Shown in pieces: positions 53,854 through 64,000 of a stretch of 64,000 nt of DNA. Source of the DNA: Talinum fruticosum (lineage: Eukaryota > Streptophyta > Magnoliopsida > Caryophyllales > Talinaceae); NCBI GenBank assembly GCA_021018815.1, contig JAITYX010000005.1:7349501-7413500 (forward strand). Reading direction: 5' to 3'. A model generated the notes under the pieces. The model did not search any database. It saw nothing but the letters and a program-made list of their open reading frames with translations, and had not been told where the DNA came from. How positions within the stretch are numbered: position 1 is the first letter of the stretch; each line of letters starts with the position of its first letter. A program made the translations under genes and the position numbers.

Positions 53854-54495
53854 ATTGGATCTTTGCTTTATCTCACATCCAGTGAGGCCAGATATCATGT
53901 TTAGTGTCTGCCTTTGAGCAAGATTTTAAGCTAATCCAAAGGAATCACATTTCACTATGGTGAAGAGAATCTTTAGATATCTTGCAGGGACTTAGAATCT
54001 TGGCCTATGGTTTTCAAAGGACTTAGAACATACTCTCACTGGATACTCGGATACTAACTATGCTGGATACAAGGTTGATAAAAAGAGCACATTAGAAGCA
54101 TTTCAATTTCTAGGTCAATCCCTCATCTCCCGACACTCAAAGAAATAGAACTCGGTTGGTCTATCAACTGCCGAGGCTGAGTACATTGCATCTAAAGCTT
54201 AATATGGTCAATTCTTCGGATCAAGCAACAGTTGAAGGATCTTGGATTATCATTTACATATATTACAATCAAGTGTGACAATCAAAGTGCAATCAACATC
54301 ACTAAGAATCCAGTTCAACACTCATAGACAAAGCATATTGAGGTCGGGTATCATTTTCTAAGAGACCATTCCGAGAAAGGTGATATTGAACTTGAATTTA
54401 CTCCTACGAAATTTCAGCTAGCTGATATATTCACTAAGCCTCTTAGTGAGGATTAGTTTTGCTTTATTAGGAATGAACTTGGCATGATTACATAA
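53854..54495 (+). pseudogene. Cop-D pol, last part (RNase H)
   Basis: The frame resumes at the ATTGG duplication. SLLYLTSS, then FRYLAGT-like, DTNYAGYKVDKKSTLEAFQF-like, SLISRHSKK and LSTAEAEYIAS blocks can be read across several shifts. SEKGDIELEFTPTKFQLADI and FTKPLSED end it, with a TAG inside that block and a TAA at 54495. It is the missing 3' end of the pol at 26461-28975. Confidence 0.88.
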
Positions 54496-54978
54496 TTTAT
54501 TGCATGAATTATTCTATCATGATTGAGTATTTTATGCCTTGAGTAGATAACAAATAGATCGGTTAATTCAGAATGAGACTTAGCTAGGAGTTATAAAATT
54601 TTCTCGGTGTTTTGAGTCACTCGAAGCCTTACTGAGTTAGACTCGGATTATGAGCAAAATGGACATCAAAATTCTCAGGTCATCTCTAGATAAATAGAGA
54701 ATCTCATAAATGTTTTAGAAAACTCTTTCTTCTCTTTCTCTCGTCATGCGATCAGTCAGCAGAAATTAGCGATTGGAAGAAAGCTATTGAAGGAACTAGT
54801 CGTTACTACGCATAGCGACTCAACAGTCTAAGAACCTTTGGTTAGTATTCAGGTCGAAAGTCGGTTAGAAGCCTTCTCTTACTAAAAATGGCACCGCTTC
54901 ACTTTCTTTTCTTCACTTTACCTACTGTTTGTTTACACTCTTGCTCTCTTTGCTCTCAAAATTCTCTCGCTCCTTCAT

Positions 54979-55019
<41 letters not shown>

Positions 55020-55070
55020 TCTCAATCTTCTCTATTCTCTCACTTGACTCTCTCGATCTATACTCTCTAA
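54496..55070 (+). other. Cop-D region between pol and third ORF, with (CT)n tract
   Basis: It matches the promoter region of Cop-F and Cop-E. The MSA motifs have decayed (AGCGATTGG, TAGTCGTTAC around 54770-54820) and no clear TATA box is left. A (CT)n microsatellite occupies 54980-55018 and forms the leader. Confidence 0.7.
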
Positions 55071-56820
55071 ATGTGCCTAAGAGAGGAGGTGCTCAAGAAG
55101 GAGGTTCAGCCACCAAGAAGGCCGGAACAAAGTCTACTCGCATCGAGGCTTTGCAAGGAAAAGGCAAGGAGCGAGCTTTAGAAGATCCAAAGCACTTTGT
55201 CGCCCAACATTTCATTCCGAACGACAAGTTCTTTCCCAAAACTTCCTTTTCCTGGTTGAAACACATTGTCAAAACCGATGTGTATAACTATCTTTGCTTA
55301 CGTGAGTACATCTACCCGGACCTCGTGTTTGAGTTCTACACTCACATGACTACCTCATAAGGACTCATCACTTCTATGGTCCAAGGTAAGATCGTTCGCA
55401 TCAATCTTCGCTTACTTCACATAATTTTTGATGTGAAGGCCCTCTTTCTTAACTCCAATCTTGTTTTGTTCAATGAAATCACCGAGGATTTCTTTAACAA
55501 ATATGCTAAAGAGCCACCTCTATCCGGAAAGAACTTTTACGTGACTCGGATGAAGTCGAGGCTAGGCTTCTTTGTTTTATTCCGATGAGAACTTTCTTCT
55601 CTCATCACTCGTCTAAAGAGAACCCCAACTCCAAAATTCTCAAGGTTCTCTACGACATTCTTGAGGGCTACAAAGTAGACCTCTTCCCTTTATTATTGAG
55701 CGAGATAGCCTCTGTGCTCGCTGACTCTAAGAAATTTGCTCCATATCCTTTTGGAGACTCGCTGTTTTCAAATAGTTTCAAGTCCCTCTCCCTTCGACCC
55801 AAACCTGTGCTTAGAACTCTGCTGTTTATATGGGTAGGGCTGAGCTTAAGGGTCTAGGATACCGGGAAGTTAAACCCGGTGTCGGGGTTCATACGTCCGA
55901 GTTACCACCTTCTCCTCCTTCTCCACCTCGGACTCGGACAACTCCAAAGGTACCACTATTACCCGATGGACCTTCGCTTCTTAGCCTACCCTCCTATTGA
56001 GCTACTTGAAAAATTAGCCAACAAATTTGCTTCTCTCGCTCAAGAGTTGCAATCAACTCTAAGGTCGTTAAAGCGCTTCATTCTAACTCTGGTTTTGATG
56101 TAGAAACAAGCTCGAGTCTTAGCTCGAGAGAACCAAGAACTAATTTCTAAGCTGAAGGTGATCATCAAGGACCAATGAGAACAAATCAAACGCCTCCAAG
56201 AGAGACGGTTTAAGGCAGCCGAGGACTCATAATCCTCTAAGACATCTGAGGAGTCCTCCAGCCCTTCCAAGTCAAAATCAACAGAGGTGAAGAAGAAGCT
56301 GAAGCGAAGAAAAAGATAAGAAGGAGAAGCCGAAGGGGGAGAACAAGAAGAAGAAAAAGAGGAAGAAGCTAGTAAGCCTGACGAGCAGGGCAACAAAGAA
56401 CTTGAGGTGATCTCTTCATATCACACTAAGGGTACCTCGGAAGAGGCTGGTGAAGCTGGTCAATCCAAAGCCCCCGCCTCGGAATCGTAGCCGGCGACAA
56501 TCTTTGAGGAAGAAGAAGAAGAAGAAGAAGAAGAAGAAGAAGAAGAAGAAGAAGAAGAAGAAGAAGAAGAAGAGGAAGATATGCCTTTGGTTCATAGAAC
56601 CATAATTTCTCCACTTCTAGATGTACCAACTCTACAGCCACCTCACTTAGCTACCTTAACTAAAGCTTACGAGTGCAGGCATATAACTCACTCTTCATCC
56701 TTGACACAGACTGCCCCTCCCTCTGGATTTTTCAAACTCGGATTTCATATTTTTAAAATTTTGTCCAATATCTTTTGTAATTACTTGCTCTTTCCTCCCT
56801 CCTTTTGTAATTTTTACTGA
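55071..56820 (+). pseudogene. Cop-D third ORF, best preserved N-terminal half
   Basis: The expected start is GTG here (VPKRGGAQEGG), so the ATG is lost, although the frame is open upstream from 54929. The next 290 bases are open: NDKFFPKTSFSWLKHIVKTD, YLCLREYIYPDLVFEFYTHM, a stop, then MVQGKIVRINLRLLHIIFDV and EDFFNKYAKEPP. This is the part that resembles the plant transposon (Transposase_32-like) domain. Further on are TFFSHHSSKENPNS, YDILEGYKVDLFPLLLSEI and a coiled-coil-like LISKLKVIIKDQ segment. The acidic run of about 23 Glu codons (56508-56574) precedes DMPLVHR and a tail without a clear PRSSTSS motif. The product's role is unknown; the position corresponds to the Sirevirus env-like gene, but I see no convincing transmembrane fusion protein. 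Confidence 0.76.
56508..56574 (+). repeat. (GAA)n microsatellite coding for poly-Glu
   Basis: About 22 AAG/GAA triplets in a row lie inside the acidic part of the third ORF. They are in the reading frame as Glu. Other copies have shorter mixed Glu/Lys runs here, so this is a later expansion. Confidence 0.93.
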
Positions 56821-57221
56821 AATGCATAGGGGAGAGAAAAAGATAGAAAATTAGATGTTCGGTTTAGGGGAGTTCATCCCTTTGCTACTTTCCGAGTTTT
56901 TTTTTCTTGTACATATGTTTCGATAATGAATGAATTCGTCCATTTCGAGCATATCTGTTTATGAGTTATATTTTCTTTTGGTATGATACTTGACTCTTTA
57001 ACATCTTTGCTCTAATGGCTTCCGAACATGTTATGAGTTATGCTTTGATCTCGAGTTGAACTTATATAAATATTTTATGCTCTGATTGATTCTTTCTTGC
57101 TCCGATCAATTCTTTATGACAATTAAATTTTGCTCCGATTAATTCTACATGAAAACTTAACTCTTTGAACCGACAAATTTCTATCTTAAGTACGGAATGT
57201 CGTTCATAAAAAAGGGGAGAT
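56821..57221 (+). other. Cop-D 3' spacer and polypurine tract
   Basis: This non-coding spacer has repeated TGCTC(T/C)GATTGATTCT-type phrases (57080-57145). It ends in AAAAAAGGGGAGAT, directly before the LTR. Confidence 0.78.
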
Positions 57222-57457
57222 TAAAGACTCGGGTCTAACTCTCTATATCTCTTGTGTTTTGATTCTAAGTTGTTATGAGCCTTATAGAAACTCGTCCAAG
57301 TTTTCATCCTGTTCGACTCGCTTAGAAACCAGTTTATTTGCATATCACTCGAATTGTGTTTCGGCCCACTCGGACACAACTCGGAACTATCGCATGAGTA
57401 AATAATTTCTCTCACACTTTTATTCCGAGCACTCGACTTTGTGTTTCAAGTGAAAAT
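57222..57457 (+). repeat. Cop-D 3' LTR, first ~236 bases
   Basis: It starts TAAAGACTCGGGTC (TG mutated to TA) and parallels 14002-14238. It ends at CAAGTGAAAATG, where the partner continues differently. The rest of the LTR is missing and a gypsy gag follows. Confidence 0.85.
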
Positions 57458-58721
57458 GAATTCCCCTCCAATGGAGTACATCTCGAAAAGGTTGCAGAAT
57501 AGGGAAGCCTACTTCAATTAGGTTTTGCTATAATCCGGGCTCGAAAAGGTTAGAACGTTTCAGTAGGGAATCCAAGTAGTACATCTCCACGTCCAACACC
57601 TCGATCAACTCTAGTGCGACAAACCTCGGTGTACCTAACACCGGTTCGGTCAATCTTCCTTCGTAGGACAGTACCAAAAACAATTCCTCTCCAATGGATG
57701 AAGTATCACACTCGTCTCCCACCATATCTTTGCTCAACAAATCCTTAGCTAAGATGGAAGCCCGGATTGAGGCTTAAGATCGAAAAATAGAATCCATGTC
57801 TGAAACTCTTGACCTTATTCTTAAGACTCTATAGAAAAATGAGAAGGAAAAGGAGAGACAAAAAAATGAGGAGAAGGAAAAAGAGGAAAACAAAGAAGAA
57901 GAAGCTCGACCATCACCACTTGGCTCATCATTTCATGAATCTTCTCATACTCAACCTACTCCAAAGATTGACCCTAAACCTAAGTCCGACCCACTCATAG
58001 ATCATATTCAAAGGAAGTTAAGAGAGTCCTCTATGTTTAAGAGTCACTACTTTGACCTCACGGGATTCACTTCAATCCCTAAAGGAAAGCAACCTCCTAA
58101 ATTCACCATGCCATGATATCAAATTTCACGGTTCCGAAAGTCCCCATTATCATGTTTGCAACTTCGTAGGAGCAATGACTCTTAAGAATGTACCTGAAGA
58201 CGGATACCACATCATTTTCCCTTGGATGTTGGATAAAGATGTTATGAAGTGGTATAATGCAGTTGACCCATGCAAGGTCACCAATTAGACTGATCTATGC
58301 AAGAAGTTCTTACATCAGTACTCCTACAACACTTATCTACCTATCACCCTTCGAGATTTAGAACTAATCAAACGAGGGGAGAAAGAAAGCTTCACCGATT
58401 CTCACTAGATGGAGGGAAAAAGTTGCCTATATGGTAGACTGTCCTTCCGAAAAGGACCAAGTTAAAATCATTGTGAAGAACCTTCGGCCTGCATATAATC
58501 AACATTTGAAGTTCCTATCCTTCATGAGTTCCACTGCCCTTAGAGATGTAGGAATGATGATAGAAGAAGAACTCTGCCGTGACCACAAAAGTTGTGGCTA
58601 CTTGTAGAGGTAATTACCAAAATAAGGACAAGAAAACCTCTAATATGGGCACTACTAGTAGGGGTGCGGATGTCAATGCTCTTAATAGGTATACCGACTA
58701 CACTCCAATAGATACTAAGTG
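57458..58721 (+). pseudogene. Gyp-4: Tat-like Ty3/gypsy gag fragment
   Basis: The N-terminal part (57472 on) is full of stops, then MDEVSHSSPTISLLNKSLAK, MEARIEA and a charged Lys/Glu run (57840-57900). The capsid core follows: FHGSESPHYHVCNFVGAMTL, YHIIFPWMLDKDVMKWYNAV, LCKKFLHQYSYNTYLPITLR and DLELIKRGEKESF (58122-58400). After frameshifts come DQVKIIVKNLRPAYNQHLKF (58456-58520) and DVGMMIEEELC. The W-x-x-F-x-x-x-Y pattern and the TLRDLE block are those of Retrotrans_gag in Tat-lineage elements. No knuckle or pol follows; the reading passes YTPIDT and enters the satellite at about 58722. The lineage call is moderate, the gag call firm. Confidence 0.8.
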
Positions 58722-58962
58722 TTGCTTATCTAAGTGTTGCAAGCTTAGTGGTGTTCAATTAAGTCCAAAGGCTCAAGTTGGTGTTGTTATCTATATCGTA
58801 CCCAAACCTTCGGTGCCTCAAGTCTTCTATGGTGGTGAATCTGTATCCATAAGAAGCTTGATCGTATCCTTACCAGTTCTAACCTTATAGCACTCATATA
58901 TCTACTCTTGTCCCAATATTTCGCTCACAAGATTCCGCTTCCCCAAAGCTTATTCTTCTTCT

Positions 58963-58993
58963 TATATAGCTATATATCACCAAGCTAGCTTGG
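58963..58993. promoter_or_regulatory. Twin palindromes of Sat-1 (unit 1)
   Basis: TATATAGCTATATA (58963-58976) and CCAAGCTAGCTTGG (58980-58993) are both perfect self-complementary 14-mers separated by TCA. Most units keep them. Units 6 and 8 share CCAAGGTAACTTGG, where the second palindrome is partly lost. Confidence 0.7.
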
Positions 58994-60546
58994 AGATAGG
59001 GATAGCTATAGTGTAATCTTTGCCTTTGTTCTTATACATACACTCTTAGCCTTTAGATTGTGCTTAGTTTTAATCTTTGAGCATTACAAATACTCCTTGT
59101 ATTCAGTTATGTAAGGCAGCTTATGGCATCGAATGCAAAACGAGAAAGTTTAATGCTCTTCCCCTCAAACTCTTAATTGCTTATCTAAGTGTGCCAAGCT
59201 TAGTGGTGTTCAATTAAGTCCAAAGGCTCAAATTGGTGGTGATATTTGTATCCTACCCAAACCTTCAGTGCCTCAAGTCTTCTGTGGTGGTGAATCTGTA
59301 TCCATAAGAAGCTTGATCCTATCATTACCAGTTCTAACCTTATAGTACTCACATATCTACTCTTGTCCCTACATTTCGCTCACAAGACTCCACTTCCCCA
59401 AAGCTTGTTCTTCTTCCTATATAGCTATATATCACCAAGCTAGCTTGGAGATGGGGATAGCTATAGTGTAATCTTTGCCTTTGATCTTATACATACACTC
59501 CTAGCCTTTTGATTGTGCTTAGCTTTAATCTTTGAGCATTACAAACACTCCTTGTATTCAGTTATGTAAGGCAGCTTATGATATTGAATGCAAACCGAGC
59601 AAGTATACGCTCTTCCCCTCAAACTCTTAATTGCTTATCTAAGTGTGGCAAGCCTAGTGGTGTTCAATTAAGTCCAAAGGTTCAAGTTGGTGGTGTTATC
59701 TCGTATCCTACCCAAACCTTCGGTGCCTCAAGTCTTCTATGGTGGTGAATCTGTGTCCATAAGAAGCTTGATCCTCTCCTTACCAGTTCTCACCTTATAG
59801 CACTCATATATCTACTCTTGTCCCTACGTTTCGCTCACAAGACTCTACTTCCCCAAAGCTTGTTCTTCCGCTTATATAGTTATATATCACAAAGCTAGCT
59901 TGGAGAAGGGGATAGCCATAGTGTAATCTTTGCCTTTCATCTTATACATACACTCTTAGCCTTTAGATTGTGCTTAACTTTAATCTTTGAGCATTACAAA
60001 TACTCCTTGTATTGGGTTATGTAAGGCAGCTTATGATATTGAATGCAAACCGAGCAAGTTTAATGCTCTTCCCCTCAAACTTTTAACTTCTTATCTAAGT
60101 GTGGAAAGCTTAGTGGTGTTCAATTAAGTCCAAAGGCTCAAGTTAGTGGTGTTATCTCGTATCCTACCCAAACCTTCGGTGCTTCAAAATTTCTATGGTG
60201 GTGAATTTGTATCCATAAGAAGCTTGATCCTATCATTACCAGTTCTCACCTTGTACCACTCATATATCTACTCTTGTCCCTACATTTCGCTCACAAGACT
60301 CCACTTCCCCAAAGCTTGTTCTTCCTCTTATATAGCTATATACCACCAAGCTAGCTTGGAGAAAGGGATAGCTATAGTGTAATCTTTGCCTTTGATCCTA
60401 TACATACACTCTTAGCCTTTAGATTGTGCTTAGCTTTAATCTTTGAGCATTACAAATACTCCTTGTATTGGGTTATGTAAGGCAGCTTATGGTATGGAAT
60501 GCAAACCGAGCAAGTTTAATGCTCTTCCCCTCAAACTCTTAATTGC

Positions 60547-62369
60547 TTATCTAAGTGTTGCAAGCTTAGTGGTGTTCAATTAACTCTAAAGACTCAAGTT
60601 TGTGGTGTTATCTATATCCTACCCAAACCTGCTGTACCTCAAGTCTTTTATGGTGGTGAATCTGTATCCATAAGAAGCTTGATCCTATCGTTACCAGTTC
60701 TCACCTTATAGCACTCATATATCTACTTTTGTTCCTACATTTGGCTCACAAGACTCCACTTCCCCAAAGCTTGTTCCTCCTCTTATATAGCTATATATCA
60801 CCAAGCTAGCTTGGAGAAGAGGATAGCTACGAGTGTAATCTTTGCCTTTGATCGTATACATACACTCCTAGCCTTTAGATTGTGCTTAGCTTTAATCTTT
60901 GAGCATTACAAACACTCCTTGTATTCAGTTATGTAAGGCAGCTTATGGTATTGAATGCAAACCGAGCAAGTTTAATGCTCTTCCCCTCAAACTTTTAATT
61001 TCTTATCTAAGTGTGGAAAGCTTAGTGGTGTTCAATTAAGTCCAAAGGCTCAAGTTGGTGGTGTTATCTGTATCCTACCCAAACCTTCGGTGCCTCAAGT
61101 CTTCTATGGTGGTGAATCTGTATCCATAAGAAGCTTGATCCTATCCTTACATGTTATCACCTTATAGCACTCATATATCTACTCTTGTCCCTACATTTCG
61201 CTCACAAGACTCCACTTCCCCAAAGCTTGTTCTTTTGCTTATATAGTTATATATCACCAAGGTAACTTGGAGAAGGGGATAGCCATAGTGAAATCTTTGC
61301 CTTTGATCTTATACATACACTCTTAGCCTTTAGATTGTGCTTAGCTTTAATCTTTGGGCATTACAAATATTCCTTGTATTCGGTTATGTAAGGCAGCTTA
61401 TGGTATGGAATGCAAACCGAGCAAGTTTAATGCTCTTCCCCTCAAACTCTTAATTGCTTATCTAAGTGTTGCAAGCTTAGTGGTGTTCAATTAACTCTAA
61501 AGACTCAAGTTTGTGGTGTTATCTATATCCTACCCAAACCTCGCTGTGCCTCAAGTCTTTTATGGTGGTGAATCTGTATCCATAAGAAGCTTGATCCTAT
61601 CGTTACCAGTTCTCACCTTATAGCACTCATATATCTACTTTTGTTCCTACATTTGGCTCACAAGACTCCACTTCCCCAAAGCTTGTTCCTCCTCTTATAT
61701 AACTATATATCACCAAGCTAGCTTGGAGAAGAGGATAGCTACAGTGTAATCTTTGCCTTTGATCGTATACATACACTCCTAGCCTTTAGATTGTGCTTAG
61801 CTTTAATCTTTGAGCATTACAAACACTCCTTGTATTCAGTTATGTAAGGCAGCTTATGGTATTGAATGCAAACCGAGCAAGTTTAATACTCTTCCCCTCA
61901 AACTTTTAATTTCTTATCTAATTGTGGAAAGCTTAGTGGTGTTCAATTAAGTCCAAAGGCTCAAGTTGGTGGTGTTATCTCGTATCCTACCCAAACCTTC
62001 GGTGCCTCAAGTCTTCTATGGTGGTGAATATATATCCATAAGAAGCTTGATCCTATCCTTACATGTTATCACCTTATAGCACTCGTATATCTACTCTTGT
62101 CCCTACATTTCGCTCACAAGACTCCACTTCCCCAAAGCTTGTTCTTTTGCTTATATAGTTATATATCACCAAGGTAACTTGGAGAAGGGGATAGCCATAG
62201 TGAAATCTTTGCCTTTGATCTTATACATACACTCTTAGCCTTTAGATTGTGCTTAGCTTTAATCTTTGAGCATTACAAATACTCCTTGTATTCGGTTATG
62301 TAAGGCAGCTTATGGTATGGAATGCAAACCGAACAAGTTTAATGCTCTTCCCCTCAAACTCTTAATTGC
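60547..62369 (+). repeat. Higher-order dimer within Sat-1
   Basis: Units 5+6 (60547-61457) and 7+8 (61458-62369) are nearly identical pair by pair, while neighbours within a pair differ. Type A (5, 7) reads TTTGTTCCTACATTTGGCTC; type B (6, 8) reads CTTACATGTTATCACC and GTTATATATCACCAAGGTAA. Unit 9 begins as type A and then changes type, which suggests a crossover. Confidence 0.85.
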
Positions 62370-64000
62370 TTATCTAAGTGTTGCAAGCTTAGTGGTGTTC
62401 AATTAACTCCAAAGACTCAAGTTAGTGGTGTTATCTATATCCTACCCAAACCTCGCTGTGCCTCAAGTCTTTTATGGTGGTGAATCTGTATCCATAAGAA
62501 GCTTGATCCTATCGTTACCAGTTCTCACCTTATAGCACTCATATATCTACTCTTGTCCCTACATTTCACTCACAAGACTCCACTTCCCCAAGGCTTGTTC
62601 TTCTTCTTATACAGCTATATATCACCAAGCTATCTTGGAGATAGGGATAGCTCTAGTGTAATCTTTGCCTTTGATCTTATACAAACACTCTTATCCTTAA
62701 GATTGTGCTTAGCTTTAATCTTTGAGCATTACAAATACTCCAGGTATTCGGTCATGTAAGGAAGCTTATGATATTGAATGCAAACCGAGCAAGTTTAATG
62801 CTTTTTATTTCAAACTCTTAATTGCTTATCTAAGTGTGGCAAGCTTCGTGGTATTCAATTAACACCAAAGGCTCAAGTAGGCGCCTCAAGTGTTCTATGC
62901 TTGGTGAATCTGTATCCATAAGAAGCTTGATCCTATCCGTACTAGTTCTAACCTTATAGCACTCATACATCTACTCTTATGCCTACATTTTGCTCACAAG
63001 ACTCCAGTTCCCCAAAGCTTGTTGTTCCTCTTATATAGCTATATATCACCAAGCTAGCTTGGAGAAGAGGATAGCTACATTGTGGACTTTGCCTTTGATC
63101 CTCTACGGACACTCTTAGCCTTTAGATTGTGCTTAGCTTTAATTTTGGAGCATTACAAATACTCCTTGCATTCGGTTATGTAAGGGAGCTTATGGTATCG
63201 AATACAAACCGAGCAAGTTTAATGCTCTTCCCTCAAACTCTTAATTGTTTATCTAAGTGTGGCATGCTTAGTGGTGTTCAAATAAGTCAAAAGGCTCAAG
63301 TTGGTGGTGTTATCCGTATCCTACCCAAACCTTCGATGCCTCAAGTCTTCTATGGTGGCGAATCTGTATCCATAAGAAGCATGATCCTATCCTTACTAGT
63401 TCTCACCTTATAGCACTCATATATCTACTCTTGTCCCTACATTTCACTCACAAGACTCCATTTCCCAAAAGCTTGTTCTTCTTCTTATATAGCTATATAT
63501 CACAAAGCTAGCTTGGAGAAGGGGATAGCCATAGTGTAATATTTGCCTTTGATCTTATACATACACACTTAGCCTTTATATTGTACTTAGCTTTCATGTT
63601 TGAGCATTGCTTATCTAAGTGTGGCAAGCTTAGTGGTGTCCAATTAAGTGCAAAGGCTAAAGTTGGTGGTGTTATCCGTATCCAACCCAAACCTTCGCTA
63701 CGTCAAGTCTTCTATGGTGGTGAATCTGTATCAATAAGAAGCTTGATCCTATCCTTACCAGTTCTCACCTTATACCACTCATATATCTACTCTTGTCCCT
63801 ACATTTTGCTCACATGACTCCACTTCCCCAAAGCTTGTTCTTCTTCTTATATAGCTATATTTCACCAAGCCAGCTTCGAGAATGGGATAGCTATAGTGTA
63901 ATCTTTGCCTTTGATCTTATACATACACTCTTAACCTTTAGATTGTGGTTAGCTTTAATCTTTGAGCATTACACGTACTCCTTGTGTTCGGTTAAGTAAG

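Larger units (their letters stand above)
14002..57457 (+). mobile_element. Cop-D: outermost Sirevirus-like copia element, host of nested insertions
   Basis: The pieces in order are: 5' LTR part a (14002-15164), Cop-E insertion, 5' LTR part b (25093-25315), gag (25361-26460), pol (26461-28975), Cop-F insertion, pol end (53854-54495), third ORF (55071-56820) and a 3' LTR fragment (57222-57457). The two LTR starts share a variant head (about 150 bases, including TTATGAGCCTTATAGAAACT) that no other LTR here has, which ties them to one element. The 3' LTR is broken after about 236 bases, so no target duplication can be seen for Cop-D. It is the oldest element of the nest and the most degraded. Confidence 0.85.
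58722..64000 (+). repeat. Sat-1: tandem satellite, ~455 bp unit, 12 units, runs off the window
   Basis: Using TTATCTAAGTG as marker, units start at 58726, 59181, 59635, 60091, 60547, 61003, 61458, 61914, 62370, 62826, 63249 and 63611. The first ten intervals (up to 62826) are 454-456, except that the last two measured are 423 and 362 because of internal deletions. Each full unit has TATATAGCTATATA and CCAAGCTAGCTTGG, two palindromes three bases apart. Units 5 and 6 repeat as units 7 and 8 (about 911 bp higher-order unit). Short open frames (to about 94 codons) recur but are not kept between units. I saw no CENH3-box or telomere motif. Confidence 0.95.

Noticed and set aside
54888..55070. Signal-peptide-like N-terminus (Leu/Phe/Ser-rich) ahead of the Cop-D third ORF
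   Set aside because: It is the translation of the (CT)n leader. Cop-E and Cop-F start at MPKRG/MSKRG downstream, so it is not taken as evidence for an envelope protein.
63129..63413. 94-codon frame in Sat-1 (GVQISQKAQVGG...)
   Set aside because: Similar peptides appear in some units, but one-base indels (for example TATCTATATCC against TATCTCGTATCC) shift the frame in others, so there is no coding constraint.
58722..64000. Possible CRISPR-like array
   Set aside because: The units are about 455 bp, directly adjacent and without spacers. This is a eukaryotic satellite.

Overview
The window is a block of plant repeat DNA, almost certainly from a flowering plant's gene-poor (pericentromere-like) heterochromatin. 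The evidence is the content: Ty1/copia elements of Sirevirus/Maximus type with an extra ORF after pol, Ty3/gypsy elements of Tekay-like, Athila and Tat-like type, and a long satellite array. I found no single-copy host gene, tRNA, rRNA or CRISPR array. The species cannot be named from the sequence. I use working names: Cop-A to Cop-F for copia elements, Gyp-1 to Gyp-4 for gypsy elements, and Sat-1 for the satellite.

Layout. 1-334: copia RT fragment (Cop-A), cut by the 3' LTR of minus-strand Cop-B (335-1914), followed by Cop-B's third ORF (2201-3626). 3627-10814: Gyp-1, a Tekay-like element with about 3.1 kb LTRs, a 5'-truncated left LTR and a 2.2 kb interior with no recognisable protein. 10815-13541: tail of plus-strand Cop-C (third ORF and 3' LTR). 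13542-14001: unassigned TC-rich sequence. 14002-57457: plus-strand Cop-D, which holds most of the rest as nested insertions. Minus-strand Cop-E (15165-25092) sits in Cop-D's 5' LTR. Plus-strand Cop-F (28976-53853) sits in Cop-D's pol. A minus-strand solo Tekay-like LTR, Gyp-2 (35331-49745), sits in Cop-F's RNase H. A minus-strand complete Athila element, Gyp-3 (35453-46925), sits in Gyp-2. 57458-58721: gag of a Tat-like gypsy element (Gyp-4). 58722-64000: Sat-1, a tandem array of about 455 bp units running off the window end.

Target-site duplications are visible for Cop-F (ATTGG), Gyp-3 (CGTGT), Gyp-2 (AAATT/ATATT) and Cop-E (TTGTG/TTATG). They give an insertion order of Cop-D, then Cop-F, then Gyp-2, then Gyp-3. 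Every coding region is broken by stops or frameshifts. All three readable copia protease motifs have lost Asp-Ser-Gly, so none of these copies looks autonomous.

The most unusual signal is the copia third ORF and the DNA before it. The ORF starts MPKRG or MSKRG, continues into a region resembling the 'putative plant transposon protein' domain and a coiled coil, and ends with a conserved PRSSTSS motif. In the two best copies it is preceded by exact mitosis-specific-activator (MSA) sites, a TATA box and a CT-rich leader, which suggests a separate, possibly cell-cycle-linked, internal promoter. Also notable are a hairpin near the Tekay-like LTR 3' ends with one covarying pair, ACTCGG palindromes in the copia elements, and twin palindromes with a dimeric higher-order repeat in Sat-1. 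Identities and domain names were judged by eye; no alignment or database search was run.
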